This document shows positions 1-5,778 of a DNA stretch of 7,901 nucleotides, piece after piece. Under the pieces are notes generated by a model that did no database searches, was not told the DNA's origin, and saw only the letters and a program-made list of their open reading frames with translations. How positions within the stretch are numbered: position 1 is the first letter of the stretch; every line of letters starts with the position of its first letter. Location: positions 1 through 7,901 of the forward strand of contig JARDZO010000260.1 of the NCBI GenBank assembly GCA_029240815.1. Reading direction: 5' to 3'. Both the position numbers and the translations under genes were made by a program. The DNA comes from Brevibacillus sp. (lineage in GTDB: Bacteria > Bacillota > Bacilli > Brevibacillales > Brevibacillaceae).

Positions 1-61
1 ACACCTCCCCATGGGCTCTTGTATATGGTAATAAAGAAACACCAGAAGGGGAGGAGTTTCC

Positions 62-1021
62 ATGCAGTCTGAGGATGACAAAAACCTTTATCAGGTTGAC
101 TTTCAGACAGTCAGCATGATCAAGGATATACGCCATAATGTACACAATATTGTAAAAGAGCACTTGGAACAAAAAGTGCGCATCGAAGCGATTGACGGAC
201 AAATATTTGAAGGCGTGATCGTAGATTTTGACGACCAAAATGTGTACGTCGAAGTGGACGATCCAGACTACGATCCAGCCGCAGAGATGATAGATGACTA
301 TCAGGTAGAGGAAGTCGCTGGCCAAGGAGAATATCCTGATTGGAATCCGTATGTTGATGTTGGTATGTTTCCAGGTGGAAATCCCTACCAAGGATTCGGT
401 TCATTTGGCAGCAGCAGCAATCCCTACGGGCAGATGGGTCCATATGGGCAGATGGGTCCCTTTGGGCAGATGGATCCCTACGGTCAGATGAGTCCCTTTG
501 GGCAGATGAGTCCCTACGGACAAATGAGCCCCTACGGACAGATGGGTCCCTTCGGACAGATGGATCCCTACGGGCAGATGGGTCCTTATGGGCAGATGGG
601 TCCTTATGGGCAGATGAGCCCGTTTGGAAGTAGCAGCAATCCATATGGACAGGTCAACCCTTATGGCAGCAGCAGCACCCCAGGCTATCCCTATGGAAGT
701 GAGAATGCACCGTTTAGCCAAGTCAGCCCTTATCACGCTGACAAGTCGCCGTACAGCCAAGTCAGCCCGTATACAGATCAAATGTACCCAAACAGTCAGG
801 TAAGCCCATTTGGCGGTCAAAATCCCTATCTCTCTCCATTCCCTCCTTTTCCACCATTCCCGCAGCCGATGCCGTGCATTCCCTTTCTACCACCACCTCC
901 GCCACCACCACCACGAGCAGCAGTTGTCGTTCCACCACCGAGAAGAAGACGCCCTTGCAGAAACGGCCGCAAGATCATCCCTTTGGCGCTATTTACTTTG
1001 CTCACCATCGCCCTGCTCTAA
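62..1021 (+). CDS. Lsm-like N-terminus plus YGQM hexapeptide-repeat protein with hydrophobic C-terminal tail
   Basis: 319 residues; I do not recognise a named family. The ATG is preceded by a strong GGGGAGGAG site. Four regions are visible. Residues about 20-70 form a short helix followed by a beta-rich segment (KVRIEAIDGQIFEGVIVDF) that resembles a small Lsm/SH3-like barrel; this is inference from pattern only. Residues 105-256 are low-complexity Gly/Tyr/Gln/Met/Ser/Pro/Asn, including eleven consecutive P[YF]GQM[GSD] hexapeptides at 121-186 and a second SQVSP[YF] repeat at 218-250. Residues 259-293 are Pro-rich, with eight consecutive prolines. The end is an Arg-rich patch (RRRRPCRNGRK) followed by about 15 hydrophobic residues reaching the C-terminus, which could be a tail anchor. 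No N-terminal signal peptide is seen. The composition is compatible with a spore-coat or other structural protein, or with a self-associating prion-like protein, but neither is shown. A terminator follows, so the gene is probably monocistronic. Confidence 0.8.
   Translation: MQSEDDKNLYQVDFQTVSMIKDIRHNVHNIVKEHLEQKVRIEAIDGQIFEGVIVDFDDQNVYVEVDDPDYDPAAEMIDDYQVEEVAGQGEYPDWNPYVDVGMFPGGNPYQGFGSFGSSSNPYGQMGPYGQMGPFGQMDPYGQMSPFGQMSPYGQMSPYGQMGPFGQMDPYGQMGPYGQMGPYGQMSPFGSSSNPYGQVNPYGSSSTPGYPYGSENAPFSQVSPYHADKSPYSQVSPYTDQMYPNSQVSPFGGQNPYLSPFPPFPPFPQPMPCIPFLPPPPPPPPRAAVVVPPPRRRRPCRNGRKIIPLALFTLLTIALL
422..619 (+). repeat. Eleven in-frame 18-bp tandem repeats encoding P[YF]GQM[GSD]
   Basis: Eleven 18-bp units without interruption encode residues 121-186 of the first gene. 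Position 2 alternates Tyr/Phe and position 6 is Gly, Asp or Ser. The order Tyr-Gly, Phe-Asp, Tyr occurs twice, 30 residues (90 bp) apart, and the DNA of those two copies is nearly identical (from about 453 and 543). This suggests that a block of about five units was duplicated. GSSSNPYGQ flanks the array on both sides, at 116-124 and 189-197. Confidence 0.93.
713..829 (+). repeat. Three degenerate 39-bp repeats encoding [FYN]SQVSP[YF]
   Basis: SQVSP followed by Tyr or Phe occurs at residues 219, 232 and 245 of the first gene, exactly 13 residues apart. The intervening residues differ (HADKSP, TDQMYP, GGQNPY). This is a second, older-looking repeat family within the same protein, distinct from the YGQM hexapeptides upstream. 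Confidence 0.75.
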
Positions 1022-1031
1022 ATCACACCTC

Positions 1032-1081
1032 ACAACAAGTCTCTGCCAACCTTTTTTGGTTCGGGGGACTTGTTGTTTTTT
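1032..1081 (+). terminator. Rho-independent terminator after the repeat-protein gene
   Basis: ACAACAAGTC (1032-1041) pairs perfectly with GACTTGTTGT (1067-1076), followed by a T-run. The loop contains a smaller AACC/GGTT hairpin around six Ts (1048-1061). It lies 11 nt after the stop codon and separates the repeat-protein gene from yugN. Confidence 0.85.
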
Positions 1082-1170
1082 GCTGTTTTCATACACGGAT
1101 TGATTAGGCGAGTACAACCGTCCGCTTTGTCACACACTACAATCAGAATCTGGAAAGGCAGGGATGGGCG

Positions 1171-1569
1171 ATGAAACCGATACAAAGCAGCTTGCCTGGA
1201 ACCAAAGGGACGTTCGGCTATTTTCGTGAAGCGCTTCAGCCGAACTTTACTCTGGCAAATTGGGATTACGAGCAGGGTTACTTTGACCGAGCATTGGACG
1301 ACCAAAATATGGTGTATCTGCGCTTGCCAATCAAAGTGCTTCAGGGCGAGCTGGACAGTGCTGACGCTTGGATTGAACTGGGGCATCCTTTTGTGCTCAA
1401 ACATGTCTACCAGACTGGCGTGGAGCAGGACATCGGGTATTATGAGCCGTTAGCTTCTTCAGCAATGAACCAATTCCAGGAGCCGCTGGACAAGGACGCA
1501 AAGGTGGACTCTCGCTGGATGCGCAAAGCAGAGGCGATCGTCAAAGAACTGGAAAATCGCCTGGCATAG
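1171..1569 (+). CDS. yugN: YugN-family protein
   Basis: 132 residues, matching the usual size of the YugN-like family of Bacillales, whose biochemical role is unknown. Family-like features are WDYEQGYFDR (31-40), YLRLPIKV (49-56), the GHPFVLKHVYQTG segment (71-83) with its conserved aromatic and basic residues, and NQFQEPLDKDAKVD near residues 100-113. It ends in a charged amphipathic helix. It is cytosolic, with no signal peptide or membrane segment. The ATG follows a modest GGCAGGG site. Terminators stand before and after, so it is probably transcribed alone. I found no convincing -35/-10 pair in the roughly 90 bp upstream. Family assignment is from recalled family pattern, not from a search. 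Confidence 0.8.
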   Translation: MKPIQSSLPGTKGTFGYFREALQPNFTLANWDYEQGYFDRALDDQNMVYLRLPIKVLQGELDSADAWIELGHPFVLKHVYQTGVEQDIGYYEPLASSAMNQFQEPLDKDAKVDSRWMRKAEAIVKELENRLA

Positions 1570-1570
1570 A

Positions 1571-1601
1571 GGGCGGGCCTGATGAGAGGCCCGTCTTTTC
1601 T
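1571..1601 (+). terminator. Rho-independent terminator after yugN
   Basis: GGCGGGCCT (1572-1580) pairs with AGGCCCGTC (1587-1595), with one G-T wobble, around a 6-nt loop. TTTTCT follows. It lies 2 nt after the yugN stop codon. Confidence 0.85.
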
Positions 1602-1770
1602 CATCTGCCATGCAGGGAATAATTTCTCTTTATGGAAATGATAAGCAAGTAGACGAAGGTAAAATTAGGGAACATGGAATTGCCGAGCCTTGGCGCAGGG
1701 AGCCATAGTCGTGCTTATACTATCAATCATAGAGTCTTTATTTTTTCAGATCATACAAAAAAGAAACACG

Positions 1771-1780
1771 GGAGAGGAGA
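1771..1780 (+). promoter_or_regulatory. Ribosome binding site fixing the NUDIX start
   Basis: GGAGAGGAGA ends about 5 nt before the ATG at 1785. The upstream in-frame ATG at 1674 has no comparable site, and its extra 37 residues look non-coding (AT-rich DNA, no family resemblance). The start at 1785 is therefore chosen. Confidence 0.75.
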
Positions 1781-1784
1781 ACCC

Positions 1785-2237
1785 ATGGCATGGTACCATT
1801 CCTTGCAAAGATGGTATTGGAAAATACGCAAGCCTATTACCCTTGGGGTCAGAGTGATCGTGACAGATGAGCAAAAAGGCGTGTTGTTAATTCGCCACAC
1901 CTACGTGAAAGGATGGTATCTTCCGGGCGGAGGGGTGGAAAGAGGGGAGTCGTTTTTCGCTGCCGCTTCTAGGGAACTGCAAGAAGAATGCGGCGTGCTG
2001 GCAGGGGAAATCAAGCTGTGCCATCTCTTTTATAGTGAGCGAGAAGGCAAGCGTGACCACATTGCACTCTTCCATGTCACGAGTGGAAGCATCGATGAGA
2101 AGCGGGCAAGAAGCGATGGGGAAGTGGCAGAAATGCAGTTTTTTCAGTGGGATCAGCTCCCGGATGATTTGTCCCCCGCGACCCTCAGACGTCTAGACGA
2201 ATTTCGCAATCAAGCCTTTCAGGAGGATAGATGGTAG
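1785..2237 (+). CDS. NUDIX hydrolase
   Basis: 150 residues, the size of a single-domain NUDIX protein. The NUDIX box is complete at residues 49-71: G-x5-E-x7-REL-x-EE-x-GV, with Glu64, Glu67 and Glu68 as expected metal ligands. It is preceded by the usual strand and WYLPGG turn. These enzymes hydrolyse a nucleoside diphosphate linked to another moiety, using Mg2+ or Mn2+. The substrate cannot be read from this sequence. The N-terminus (WYHSLQRWYWKIRKP) is aromatic and basic and precedes the first strand. The protein is cytosolic. It lies 215 nt after yugN and about 100 nt before nadK. The NAD kinase neighbour makes a nucleotide or dinucleotide substrate plausible, but that is only context. 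An alternative start at 1674 would add 37 residues and is considered unlikely. Confidence 0.92.
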   Translation: MAWYHSLQRWYWKIRKPITLGVRVIVTDEQKGVLLIRHTYVKGWYLPGGGVERGESFFAAASRELQEECGVLAGEIKLCHLFYSEREGKRDHIALFHVTSGSIDEKRARSDGEVAEMQFFQWDQLPDDLSPATLRRLDEFRNQAFQEDRW

Positions 2238-2252
2238 GGAAAAGGAGTTTCC

Positions 2253-2321
2253 ATGCATCTGGCAATTTCCTGTGGTATAGTGAGAAAAAAGAAAAGCGAT
2301 TATGGCGCTTTGCAAGGATAA
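2253..2321 (+). CDS. Possible 22-codon small ORF upstream of nadK
   Basis: ATG at 2253 follows AAAGGAG (2241-2247) with 5-nt spacing, which is a better ribosome binding site than that of nadK. The peptide is MHLAISCGIVRKKKSDYGALQG, here split for reference as a hydrophobic start (MHLAISCGIV), a KKK patch and a short tail. It stops 18 nt before nadK. The 15 nt AGGAGTTTCCATGCA are identical to those at the start of the repeat-protein gene. It could be a leader peptide coupling translation to nadK. However, an extended -10 promoter candidate lies inside it, and a transcript from that promoter would lack its start. No homologue is known to me. Confidence 0.3.
   Translation: MHLAISCGIVRKKKSDYGALQG
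2271..2281 (+). promoter_or_regulatory. Candidate extended -10 promoter for nadK
   Basis: TGTGGTATAGT fits the Gram-positive extended -10 pattern TRTGN followed by TATAAT with one mismatch. No good -35 stands 17 nt upstream, which extended -10 promoters can tolerate. Transcription would begin near 2288, about 50 nt before the nadK ATG. Confidence 0.4.
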
Positions 2322-2339
2322 AAGTGAGGGCAGATCAGC

Positions 2340-3140
2340 ATGAAGATTGCGACTGTACTGCGAAATGACGACTATACGAGAGAAGTAGAACAAGCTTTGA
2401 AAGAGAAGCTCGGGGCGACGGACAGCCCGTACCAATTTGTGGATGGGCCAGATGATCATCCAGACATGGTGCTCTCGATCGGCGGCGACGGAACGCTGCT
2501 GGAAGCAGTCCATCAATATGGTATTGAACCATCTTACGTAGGGATTCATACCGGTCATCTGGGATTTTATGCGGACTGGCGACCAGAGGAGCTCGATGAA
2601 TTCGTACAACGATTGGTTCAGCAAGCCCAACCGGCCATCGTAGAATACCCGATCGTGGAGTGCCGCATCACGATGCGAGATGGTAAAGTCTATCACAAAT
2701 GGGCATTAAACGAGCTCGTTTTGCGCAATGCTTCGCTGTCTACGTTGGTGACATGTGTTTACATCAACGGTGACGAGCTGGAGACATTTCGCGGAGATGG
2801 ACTGATCGTCTCGTCCCCATCAGGTAGCACGGCTTACAACAAGGCGGTAGATGGAGCCATTGTACACCCCTCGATCGAAGCGATTCAGCTCTCCGAGATC
2901 GCCTCCATCAACAATCAGGCTTATCGGACCATCAACAGCTCGCTCGTCTTGCCAAAGCATCATGAAGTTGAGCTTATCGTCATGAATCCGGAGATTATGA
3001 TTGGGTTGGATCGTGAGCAGGACATCTGGAAGGACGTTCGCTCCATTTCCTGTAGAGTCGGTCAGGAAAAAGTGAAGTTTGCCCGTTACAAGCGACTGAC
3101 CTTTTGGAGCCGCGTACGCAATTCATTTATCAAAGGATAG
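2340..3140 (+). CDS. nadK: NAD kinase (ATP-NAD kinase)
   Basis: 266 residues, the same length as the main Bacillus NAD kinase (YjbN/PpnKA) and closely similar to it. It phosphorylates NAD+ to NADP+ in the cytosol and so supplies the NADPH pool. Diagnostic motifs are GGDGTLL at 48-54 (the Asp is the catalytic and ATP-binding residue), GIHTGHLGFYADW at 68-80, ALNE at 122-125, and the glycine-rich SSPSGSTAYNKA at 158-169 of the NAD-binding domain, preceded by FRGDGL. The conserved HPSI and ASINN segments follow at 176-192. The ATG follows GTGAGGG with about 9 nt spacing. A MOSC-domain gene starts 27 nt downstream with no terminator between, so the two are probably cotranscribed. Confidence 0.97.
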   Translation: MKIATVLRNDDYTREVEQALKEKLGATDSPYQFVDGPDDHPDMVLSIGGDGTLLEAVHQYGIEPSYVGIHTGHLGFYADWRPEELDEFVQRLVQQAQPAIVEYPIVECRITMRDGKVYHKWALNELVLRNASLSTLVTCVYINGDELETFRGDGLIVSSPSGSTAYNKAVDGAIVHPSIEAIQLSEIASINNQAYRTINSSLVLPKHHEVELIVMNPEIMIGLDREQDIWKDVRSISCRVGQEKVKFARYKRLTFWSRVRNSFIKG

Positions 3141-3167
3141 AGAAAGCGTAGAAGGGGAGAGAAGTTC

Positions 3168-3887
3168 GTGAAACAAGTGGGGAGACTGCAAAGCATCTTT
3201 CGTCATCCTGTAAAGGCGATGCGCGGAGAACAGTTGACGCAATGTCAGGTAGATACCTTTGGCTTATATGGAGACCGAGGCTACTACTTCCTGGAGGAAT
3301 CCCGCAATGGTAAATTCCTCAGCGCTGACGTCGTACCGGCCATGCTCGGTTACGCTGCGACCTTTACAGAAGAGTCGACTAGCCAGCAATATCCTGAGGT
3401 TCGTGTCGTGGCAAAAGACGGGAGTACACATACGTGGGGGGAATCGCTGTTCACTCATGTAGCAGAGACAGCCAAACGCCAGATCCAGCCCGGTAGAAGC
3501 ACTCCGCAGGAAGGCGGCAAGAACTGGGAGGATCATATTCTGCTCGTGACCGATGCATCCCTGCGTGAAATCGCGCGGCTCATCGGGGAAGAGCAGCTCG
3601 ATCCGAGAAGGTTTCGGGGAAATCTTGTCGTCGTACTGGAGGAAGATGAGCCTTTCGCGGAAGATCACTGGATCGGCAAACAGATTCGCATCAACGATGT
3701 CGTCTTGCAGGTGAACCGGCATTGCGAGCGCTGCATGTACGTCAACATCGATCCGGATACGCTGAAAATGAATCCCGCCGTGTTGAAGACGTGTGTGAAG
3801 CGGCATGACAATCACTTTGGCGTGTACGCTTCGGTCATCACCCCAGGTGAGCTAGCAGAAGGGGATGCCGTGTTTGTGTCCGAGTAA
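3168..3887 (+). CDS. MOSC-domain protein (mARC/YiiM-type sulfurase-like)
   Basis: 239 residues. The start is GTG at 3168 behind GAAGGGGAGA. An N-terminal MOSC-like barrel (about 1-95) has the typical opening IFRHPVKAMRGE and a GLYGDRGYYF turn. The MOSC domain proper (about 120-237) carries LDPRRFRGNLVV at 144-155 and NRHCERCMYVNIDPDT at 183-198. Cys189 corresponds to the conserved cysteine that contacts the molybdenum cofactor or carries sulfur in this family. Family members act in molybdenum-cofactor-dependent reduction of N-hydroxylated compounds or in sulfur transfer; the exact reaction here is unknown. There is no membrane segment. The gene lies 27 nt after nadK and is ended by a strong terminator. 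A link between NAD(P) supply and a reductase function is possible but inferred only from position. Confidence 0.92.
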   Translation: MKQVGRLQSIFRHPVKAMRGEQLTQCQVDTFGLYGDRGYYFLEESRNGKFLSADVVPAMLGYAATFTEESTSQQYPEVRVVAKDGSTHTWGESLFTHVAETAKRQIQPGRSTPQEGGKNWEDHILLVTDASLREIARLIGEEQLDPRRFRGNLVVVLEEDEPFAEDHWIGKQIRINDVVLQVNRHCERCMYVNIDPDTLKMNPAVLKTCVKRHDNHFGVYASVITPGELAEGDAVFVSE

Positions 3888-3890
3888 CAA

Positions 3891-3927
3891 AACGGGTTGT
3901 CCTTCGCTAGGACATCCCGTTTTTCTT
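3891..3927 (+). terminator. Rho-independent terminator after the MOSC gene
   Basis: AACGGGTTGTCCT (3891-3903) pairs with AGGACATCCCGTT (3909-3921), 12 of 13 bases with one T-T mismatch, around a 5-nt loop TCGCT. A T-rich run follows. It lies 3 nt after the stop codon. Confidence 0.9.
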
Positions 3928-3954
3928 TGGAGAAATAGAAAGTGAGGGTAGCCG

Positions 3955-4431
3955 ATGAATACGAGTCCGTTAGAGAGAGTCGAGCGTTATGTACAACAGT
4001 ACCAGCCTTCGATTGTGCCACTGCTTTTTCCTGAGCCAATGAAGACTTCGGAGGAGGCTGCGACGGCATTGGGTGTAGAAATCGGCCAAATCGCCAAGTC
4101 GATCCTGTTTCGTGCCAACGATGAATACGCTTTGTTTGTCGCGGCTGGAGATGTTCGAATCCACGCAAAGCAGGTCAAGGCCGCGTTTAACGGAGCGAAG
4201 GCGAAAATGGCTTCGCCAGAAGAAGTCGAGACTGTCACTGGATTTCAGGTAGGGGCGGTATGTCCGTTTGCTTTGCAGCGGGAAGTGCCGATCTTTGTTG
4301 ATGTTTCCTTGCAGCGGTTTTCACTGGTGTACACGGCCGCTGGGATCGCGGAATCACTCTTGCCCGTTTCCTATGAGCAATTGTTGCAAATGACGAACGG
4401 TCGAGTGATTAATGCCGCCTCGTCCCTGTAA
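3955..4431 (+). CDS. YbaK/EbsC-family aminoacyl-tRNA deacylase
   Basis: 158 residues, the usual length of the single-domain YbaK family; B. subtilis YwhH is the likely closest named relative. These proteins hydrolyse mischarged aminoacyl-tRNAs, for example Cys-tRNA(Pro) or Ala-tRNA(Pro), in trans to the synthetase. Lys48 in IAKSILF fits the catalytic lysine. AAGDVRIHAKQVKAAF (63-78) and TGFQVGAVCPF (95-105) match the family's substrate-pocket segments, and FVDVSLQRFSLVYTAAG (114-130) closes the domain. The substrate amino acid cannot be told from sequence. The ATG follows AGTGAGGG with about 6 nt spacing. Only 27 nt separate it from the upstream terminator, leaving little room for a promoter. 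Confidence 0.92.
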   Translation: MNTSPLERVERYVQQYQPSIVPLLFPEPMKTSEEAATALGVEIGQIAKSILFRANDEYALFVAAGDVRIHAKQVKAAFNGAKAKMASPEEVETVTGFQVGAVCPFALQREVPIFVDVSLQRFSLVYTAAGIAESLLPVSYEQLLQMTNGRVINAASSL

Positions 4432-4445
4432 AATGGGACACAAAA

Positions 4446-4482
4446 AATCCGTCCTGCTTTTCAGGGGACGGATTCTTTTTTT
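4446..4482. terminator. Bidirectional terminator between convergent genes
   Basis: AATCCGTCC (4446-4454) pairs perfectly with GGACGGATT (4466-4474). On the + strand CTTTTTTT follows (4475-4482). On the - strand the stem is followed by the complement of CAAAAAA (4441-4447), also a T-run. It can therefore end both the deacylase gene and the - strand cluster. The - strand acetyltransferase stop codon at 4481-4483 abuts it. Confidence 0.9.
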
Positions 4483-4987
4483 ACGAGCTGTGTGCTTCAT
4501 TGACCATCCACTCATAATAATGGACGTCATGCCATTCCCCGAATTTGAAGCCAACCTCGCGCAGTTTCCCGACTAGGCTAAATCCAAACTTCTCATGGAG
4601 TCTGACACTGGCTTCATTACCACCTGTAATCCCGCTGATGACGGCGTGGTAGTCCAGTTCCCGTGTGCGTTTCTGGATTTCTGACATCAGGGCAGAGCCA
4701 ACACTCTTGCCTCGCTGATTTTCCGCAATGTAGATGGAGAGCTCGGCCGTCTTCCCATACGCTGGTTTTTCACGAAAAGCGGAAAGACAGCAATAGCCGA
4801 TGACTTCACCTGCGTCTTCAGCGACGATCAGGGGATACCGTCCACCGTGCTTGTGAAACCAGACTTCGCGCTGCTCCAGACTCTGCTCTTCCAGGTCAAA
4901 GGTGGCGACAAGTGTGTTCACGGCTTGATTGTAGATGACCAGCATGGCTGGTAAATCACGCAAATGTGCGTCTCGGATGTGCACCAT
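4481..4987 (-). CDS. GNAT-family N-acetyltransferase (phosphinothricin acetyltransferase-like)
   Basis: 168 residues from ATG at 4987, chosen because GAGGGA lies about 5-7 nt upstream. The longer in-frame reading to 5131 runs into the exonuclease gene and adds unlike residues. The GNAT fold is clear: an opening strand VHIRDAHLRDLPAM, the acetyl-CoA pyrophosphate loop QRGKSVGSALM (91-101), and GNEASVRLHEKFGFSLVGKLREVGFKFG (123-150), which strongly resembles the Pat/Bar and MnaT subfamily. Members acetylate small amines, such as methionine sulfone or sulfoximine and phosphinothricin, using acetyl-CoA. The true substrate is unknown. It is the last gene of the - strand cluster, 41 nt after the exonuclease stop. 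Glutamine-analogue acetylation beside an ammonium channel is suggestive, not evidence. Confidence 0.93.
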   Translation of the reverse strand: MVHIRDAHLRDLPAMLVIYNQAVNTLVATFDLEEQSLEQREVWFHKHGGRYPLIVAEDAGEVIGYCCLSAFREKPAYGKTAELSIYIAENQRGKSVGSALMSEIQKRTRELDYHAVISGITGGNEASVRLHEKFGFSLVGKLREVGFKFGEWHDVHYYEWMVNEAHSS

Positions 4988-5028
4988 AACATTCCCTCGT
5001 TTACGAAAAGACTTTTCTTGTTTGATGG

Positions 5029-5763
5029 TCACCGCAAGGCTTCGTATACTTGCCGCAGATCCGTATAGCCGGCGTCTTGAGCCTTGAGTAAGTACTTCCC
5101 CCACAATGTACCCGCGGCTACAGCATCGCAATATGCGTGATGACGGCGGGAAATCGGGATGTCATGCTGGGCGCAAAGGGTATCCAACGAACCGTTTCCG
5201 ATCGGATTGCTCAGCAACCGGATCAATAGCATGGTATCGAGCATGCGATGAGTTAAGGGGCGACGACTGGTCTTCCACAATCCTGCCCGAAAAAATTCGC
5301 GTTCATGGCGGGAGTGGTGAGCGACTAGTGGACGATCACCGACAAACCGGAAGAATCGGGACATGGCTAGCAATAAATCAGGGGCGCTGGAGACCATCTC
5401 ATCCGAAATCCCTGTCAGAGAGCTGACATGAGGAGGAATGGTGCGTCCAGGATTGACCAGCGTGTAAAAGGAGTCCCCAAGTAATAGCTTATCGCCTTTC
5501 ATCGCTACTGCGCCAATCGATATGATCGCATCGCCATGATCCGGATAGAAGCCCGTCGTCTCCAAATCGACGACGACGACCTCGAGATCCGCAAGCGGCA
5601 TGTCCGCGCCCGAATCCGCCTGTCTACGATCCTTATTCAGCGATCGAAGAAAGGCGAGGTGGTGCTTGTCGCCGTCGTTGTGCCCGATTTTCCAATCTCC
5701 CTGGGCTCCTGCTGTGTCACGGTTCATGTGCCATAAACGTCCAAATAGATCCCATTTTGCCAA
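5029..5763 (-). CDS. DnaQ-like DEDDh 3'-5' exonuclease
   Basis: 244 residues from a TTG start. About 60 charged, poorly conserved residues precede an exonuclease domain (about 61-230) of the DNA polymerase III epsilon type, which removes nucleotides from 3' ends of DNA or RNA using two metal ions. ExoI is VVVDLETTG, with Asp66 and Glu68. ExoII is LVAHHSRHEREFF (146-158), where the position normally Asp (E. coli epsilon Asp103, by eye alignment) appears to be Glu154. ExoIII is HHAYCDA with His208 and Asp213. The ISDEMVSSAPDL segment (119-130) is also typical. No polymerase or helicase domain is attached. The gene begins 12 nt after the nucleotidyltransferase stop, and its Shine-Dalgarno overlaps that stop, so translation is probably coupled. 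Confidence 0.92.
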   Translation of the reverse strand: MAKWDLFGRLWHMNRDTAGAQGDWKIGHNDGDKHHLAFLRSLNKDRRQADSGADMPLADLEVVVVDLETTGFYPDHGDAIISIGAVAMKGDKLLLGDSFYTLVNPGRTIPPHVSSLTGISDEMVSSAPDLLLAMSRFFRFVGDRPLVAHHSRHEREFFRAGLWKTSRRPLTHRMLDTMLLIRLLSNPIGNGSLDTLCAQHDIPISRRHHAYCDAVAAGTLWGKYLLKAQDAGYTDLRQVYEALR

Positions 5764-5778
5764 AAATGTTCCCTCCTA
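5761..5778 (-). promoter_or_regulatory. Ribosome binding site and TTG start of the exonuclease gene
   Basis: On the - strand AGGAGG (5777-5772) stands 8 nt before TTG at 5763-5761. It overlaps the TAG stop (5778-5776) of the upstream nucleotidyltransferase gene. The next in-frame ATG (residue 13) has no such site, so the TTG is preferred. The arrangement is typical of translational coupling. Confidence 0.8.

Noticed and set aside
120..820. Long open frames on the - strand (174 and 139 codons) across the repeat region
   Set aside because: The 18-bp periodicity keeps other frames open by chance. The predicted peptides are only shadows of the YGQM repeats and lack ribosome binding sites.
810..1107. 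Open frames of 97 and 77 codons on + and 60 codons on - over the proline-rich end
   Set aside because: They arise from CCA/CCT-rich DNA in the other frames, give His- or Gly-rich nonsense and run through the terminator at 1032-1081.
1138..1143. TACAAT as a -10 element for yugN
   Set aside because: No -35-like hexamer lies 16-18 nt upstream and there is no TGn motif.
1690..1721. Possible promoter TTGGCG ... TATACT upstream of the NUDIX gene
   Set aside because: The spacer is 20 nt and there is no extended -10, so the pair is not convincing.
1674..1784. Upstream ATG start for the NUDIX gene
   Set aside because: The added 37 residues come from AT-rich intergenic DNA, have no ribosome binding site and are unlike NUDIX proteins. 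The start at 1785 has a good site.
5005..5017. GAAAAGACTTTTC palindrome between the exonuclease and acetyltransferase genes
   Set aside because: The 6-bp arms leave only one unpaired base and there is no adequate T-run, so it is not a credible terminator. It may be a chance palindrome; an operator cannot be supported.
4988..5131. Longer N-terminus of the acetyltransferase
   Set aside because: It would overlap the exonuclease gene and add 48 residues without family resemblance. ATG at 4987 has GAGGGA upstream.
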